Shown piece by piece: positions 14,728-17,095 of a DNA stretch of 17,095 nucleotides. The translations under genes were made by a program, and so were the position numbers. The notes under the pieces are model-generated. The model did not search any database, was not told the DNA's origin, and saw nothing but the letters and a program-made list of their open reading frames with translations. Source of the stretch: an uncultured Clostridium sp. (GTDB lineage: Bacteria > Bacillota > Clostridia > Lachnospirales > Lachnospiraceae); contig URFM01000067.1 of assembly GCA_900547035.1 (NCBI GenBank), positions 1 to 17,095 on the forward strand, read 5' to 3'. Position 1 is the stretch's first letter. Each line of letters begins with the position of its first letter.

Positions 14728-15837
14728 TCACCTCTCTTCGTTATAGATGCAGCCGGTTCCCTTATGCCCCATGAGACCGCCTAAACATTTCCGGTTGCAT
14801 CGGATACATTTGCGGATTTCCTTCTCCCGGTTTTCCCTTACTTTTTTCGGCCACTGCGGATCCGCCAACAGCTGCCGGCTCATTGCGGCGCAGGTGATGC
14901 GTCCGCTGCGAAGCTGTTCCTCCACAAAATCCGGATCCGTCAGCGCCCCTACCCCGCAAATAGGCCTGGACGTATATCGGCGCACCTGGTCACAGAACTT
15001 GAGAAAGCAGCCTTCCTGAGAAAAACAGGGATGACCGGCCGGCGGTATGGTATCTTCCAGCCTGGAATGATTGGCCAAAGTTACATGAAAGCTGGTGACC
15101 CCCGCTTCTTCCAGCAATGGCACAAAAACTTCCAGCTCCTCCTGCACCGCCCCGGCATTTCCATAATGAGGGTTCTCCTGACGAACTGCCATCTTATAAT
15201 CAATGGGAATCCGGGGGAGCCGGGTGCGAACCGCCCTGACCGCCTCCAAGGCAAACCGGGCCCGTTTGACCGGACTTCCACCATATTCGTCCTGACGATG
15301 GTTATAAACCGCTGAACTGAAGCTGCCGCACATGCGGTCTCCGTGAATCTGCACCAGATCAAATCCTGCCTTGACCGCCAGGACAGCCGCTTCCCCGAAG
15401 GAGGAGGTGATGTCCCGTACCTGTTCTGCCGGCAGCCGGGTGATATAAGGACCCACTCCCTGATTCAGCCGGTTTCTCACCTCGTTCATAGATATGCTGC
15501 CCGCCCGAAGTTCAGGCATCAGAGAGGCCATCAGCTCCGGGTCTGTATCCGGCTGATGAAGCTGGGCGCACAAAATACAGTTTTCTCCATGGACAATCTC
15601 AGCCAGCTCCTGATAATAAATAAATCCTTCTTCGTCGAAAATGGATTTCTCAAAAGGACTTTTCTTCACAGGAACGTCCCCCACAATTATCATGGCGCAG
15701 CCCCCGGCGGCAATTTCCCTCATCCGCTCAAAATACTCCTCCTTTGGCAGCCCAAAGGTAGTCGGCGCGAAAATAATTCTGTTTTTCAGCCGGATTCCTC
15801 CGTAATTCACCGGACTGTTTATACAATCATATGCCAT
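14728..15837 (-). CDS. bilR: Old yellow enzyme-family flavoprotein, probable bilirubin reductase BilR
   Basis: NADH:flavin oxidoreductase-type protein of 369 residues, probably the gut bacterial enzyme that reduces bilirubin to urobilinogen. Residues 10-330 form the FMN TIM barrel, starting GIRLKNRIIFAPTT. At 165-168 it has HGDR in LVQIHGDRMCGSFSS, the motif reported as diagnostic of bilirubin reductases, with Asp and Arg at almost the positions (166/167) described for the Clostridium symbiosum enzyme. Ordinary dienoyl-CoA reductases carry a different residue set there. The end has four cysteines (C344, C347, C351, C363) in a CxxCxxxC-x11-C arrangement like the 4Fe-4S site of long family members. 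This is the short form lacking the C-terminal NAD(P)H-binding domains, so it needs a separate electron donor. That fits the flavodoxin gene that follows. An AAGGA site lies eight bases before the ATG. Confidence 0.88.
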   Translation of the reverse strand: MAYDCINSPVNYGGIRLKNRIIFAPTTFGLPKEEYFERMREIAAGGCAMIIVGDVPVKKSPFEKSIFDEEGFIYYQELAEIVHGENCILCAQLHQPDTDPELMASLMPELRAGSISMNEVRNRLNQGVGPYITRLPAEQVRDITSSFGEAAVLAVKAGFDLVQIHGDRMCGSFSSAVYNHRQDEYGGSPVKRARFALEAVRAVRTRLPRIPIDYKMAVRQENPHYGNAGAVQEELEVFVPLLEEAGVTSFHVTLANHSRLEDTIPPAGHPCFSQEGCFLKFCDQVRRYTSRPICGVGALTDPDFVEEQLRSGRITCAAMSRQLLADPQWPKKVRENREKEIRKCIRCNRKCLGGLMGHKGTGCIYNEER

Positions 15838-15963
15838 ATTTTTATCCTTCCAACATAGTCCACCAGGCAGTTGTTCTTCCGGATCTAGCCGCTGCCCGCC
15901 GGATGCTCCAACACGCAGTAAAGCGTAGGCTCATAAGGACTCACATTAAACCGGTATATCCAT

Positions 15964-16986
15964 TTACAAAAGCTCAATTAAAGCTTCCACATCCTCCATC
16001 TTTGTCGCCCAGCTGGTGGCGAAGCGTACCACCGTATGGTTTTCATCCTGCTTCTCCCAGAAACTGAATCTCACCTGTCTGGCCAATTCTTCCATCTTGC
16101 GGTTCTCCAGCACCACGAAAATCTGGTTGGTAGGAGACTTCAGAAACAGTTCATACCCTTTATCCTCCAGGGCTTTCTGAAGACGCTCTCCTGTACGGAT
16201 CGCGTTTTCACTGATCTTTAAGTATAGGTCATCGGTAAAAAGTGCGTCAAACTGCACGCCCAGCAGTCTCCCCTTGGCCAAAAGCGCTCCCTGCTGCTTC
16301 ACCATGGTTCCAAAGTGGGCCGGAGCCTTTCCCGGAAAGACCACTGCCTCCCCGCACAGGGCTCCCACCTTGGTGCCGCCGATGTAAAATACATCCGCCA
16401 GCTGTGACAAATCTTGAAGCTCTAGATCCGAATAGGAACTTGCCAGCCCATATCCCAGCCGGGCTCCGTCTACAAAGAGGGGAATCTCATACTGCCGGCA
16501 TATTCCGGAAATTTCCTCCATCTCCCGTTTGCTGTAAAGAGTTCCCAGCTCCGTGGGATGAGAAATATAAACCATTCCGGGAAATACCATGTGGTCATGG
16601 GTTTCATCCCCATAAAAAGTCTCTAAAAAATTTTTAAGATCCGCTCCCGAAATCTTTCCTTCTCTCTGGGGCAGGGCCAGCACCTTATGACCAGTATACT
16701 CGATCGCTCCTGCTTCATGGACATTTACGTGTCCGGTCTGAGCTGCCACAACCCCTTCATATCGCTTCAGCATGGAACCGATGACCACCGCGTTGGTCTG
16801 GGTGCCTCCAACCAGAAAATAAACCTCCCCCTCCGGGCAGCCGCAGGCTTTCCGAATCTTTTCCTTGGCTCTGTCACAATAGGGGTCCGTCCCATATCCC
16901 GACAGCTGCTCCATATTAGTTTCTGCCAGATGCTTCAAAACTTCAGGATGAGCCCCTTCCCCATAGTCATTCTCAAAAAAAAGCAT
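15964..16986 (-). CDS. ltaE: Low-specificity L-threonine aldolase
   Basis: PLP enzyme that cleaves L-threonine or allo-threonine to glycine and acetaldehyde. The 340 residues match the family length. Motifs are FENDYGEGAHPEVL at the start, GGTQTNAVV (60-68), HVNVHEAGA (86-94), FVDGARLGYG with D173 that contacts the cofactor nitrogen, and FYIGGTKVGALCGE with K206 as the Schiff-base lysine. A GAGAGGGA site lies about six bases before the ATG. Upstream are an inverted repeat and no clear -10/-35 pair. The bilirubin reductase gene starts 126 bases downstream without a visible terminator between, so co-transcription is possible. Confidence 0.95.
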   Translation of the reverse strand: MLFFENDYGEGAHPEVLKHLAETNMEQLSGYGTDPYCDRAKEKIRKACGCPEGEVYFLVGGTQTNAVVIGSMLKRYEGVVAAQTGHVNVHEAGAIEYTGHKVLALPQREGKISGADLKNFLETFYGDETHDHMVFPGMVYISHPTELGTLYSKREMEEISGICRQYEIPLFVDGARLGYGLASSYSDLELQDLSQLADVFYIGGTKVGALCGEAVVFPGKAPAHFGTMVKQQGALLAKGRLLGVQFDALFTDDLYLKISENAIRTGERLQKALEDKGYELFLKSPTNQIFVVLENRKMEELARQVRFSFWEKQDENHTVVRFATSWATKMEDVEALIELL

Positions 16987-17007
16987 TTTATTCCCTCTCT
17001 TTCCCCT

Positions 17008-17030
17008 TAGGTAGTGTCAAATACTACCTA
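17008..17030. repeat. Inverted repeat upstream of the threonine aldolase gene
   Basis: Eight-base arms TAGGTAGT and ACTACCTA flank a seven-base centre that holds a TTTGACA heptamer on the minus strand. A second TTTGACA lies 23 bases upstream (17044-17038 region). A T-run follows the repeat only on the plus strand. As every gene here is on the minus strand, it is more likely an operator for the downstream genes than a terminator, but termination of a plus-strand transcript cannot be excluded. Confidence 0.5.
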
Positions 17031-17095
17031 TTTTTTATGTCAAAATTCTTTAAAAAACCTTGATTTTAAGGGAAATCTACAATAAAAAGAGCATT

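Noticed and set aside
14728..15837. 2,4-dienoyl-CoA reductase or enoate reductase as the identity of the Old Yellow Enzyme-family protein
   Set aside because: Those enzymes are usually about 640-670 residues with C-terminal FAD/NAD domains and lack HGDR at this site. The short length, HGDR motif and flavodoxin neighbour fit BilR better, though activity is not shown.
15343..15858. Plus-strand open frame of 171 codons over bilR
   Set aside because: It is antisense to the flavoprotein gene, with no recognisable domain and a composition typical of an opposite-strand shadow.

Overview
The window looks like a chromosomal segment of a gut-type clostridium, most likely Lachnospiraceae (Clostridium cluster XIVa). 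The evidence is the gene families present (a low-G+C Gram-positive pst-phoU operon, a CcdA-thioredoxin fusion, a short bilirubin-reductase-type flavoenzyme with a flavodoxin partner), strong AAGGAGG ribosome sites, TTGACA/TATAAT promoters and near-balanced base composition. All convincing genes lie on the minus strand, so the window is transcribed from high to low coordinates. I see no tRNA, rRNA, CRISPR array, insertion sequence or prophage gene.

Layout in transcription order. (1) 16986-12470: a low-specificity threonine aldolase gene, then a BilR-type bilirubin reductase, a BilS-type flavodoxin five bases after it, and a CoA-disulfide reductase with a C-terminal rhodanese domain. No clear terminator or promoter separates these four genes. 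(2) 12423-10627: a good sigma-A promoter drives a small membrane zinc-ribbon protein and a CcdA-TlpA (thioredoxin) fusion. (3) 10576-8056: a promoter whose -10 lies in the loop of the preceding terminator, then a guanine-type purine riboswitch, guanine deaminase and a tRNA-dihydrouridine synthase, ending in a bidirectional terminator. The riboswitch expression platform looks like an ON switch: the terminator can form only by taking aptamer helix P3 apart. (4) 7970-3427: candidate Pho boxes, then pstS, pstC, pstA, pstB and phoU, the high-affinity phosphate transporter and its regulator. (5) 3247-2600: a stand-alone HD-GYP domain protein, a likely cyclic-di-GMP phosphodiesterase. (6) 2555-1: a consensus promoter, a cyclic-di-GMP-I (GEMM-I) riboswitch overlapping an intrinsic terminator, and the start of an exopolysaccharide operon (polyprenyl-phosphate sugar-1-phosphate transferase, then a family 2 glycosyltransferase cut by the window edge).

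Three points stand out. Heme-pigment (bilirubin) reduction is encoded by bilR-bilS. Guanine catabolism sits behind what reads as a guanine-activated riboswitch. Polysaccharide synthesis sits behind what reads as a c-di-GMP-activated riboswitch, next to a gene that could remove that signal. Several start codons were moved downstream of the longest open frame because a strong ribosome-binding site lies inside it (pstB, pstC, the CoA-disulfide reductase, bilS, the zinc-ribbon gene).
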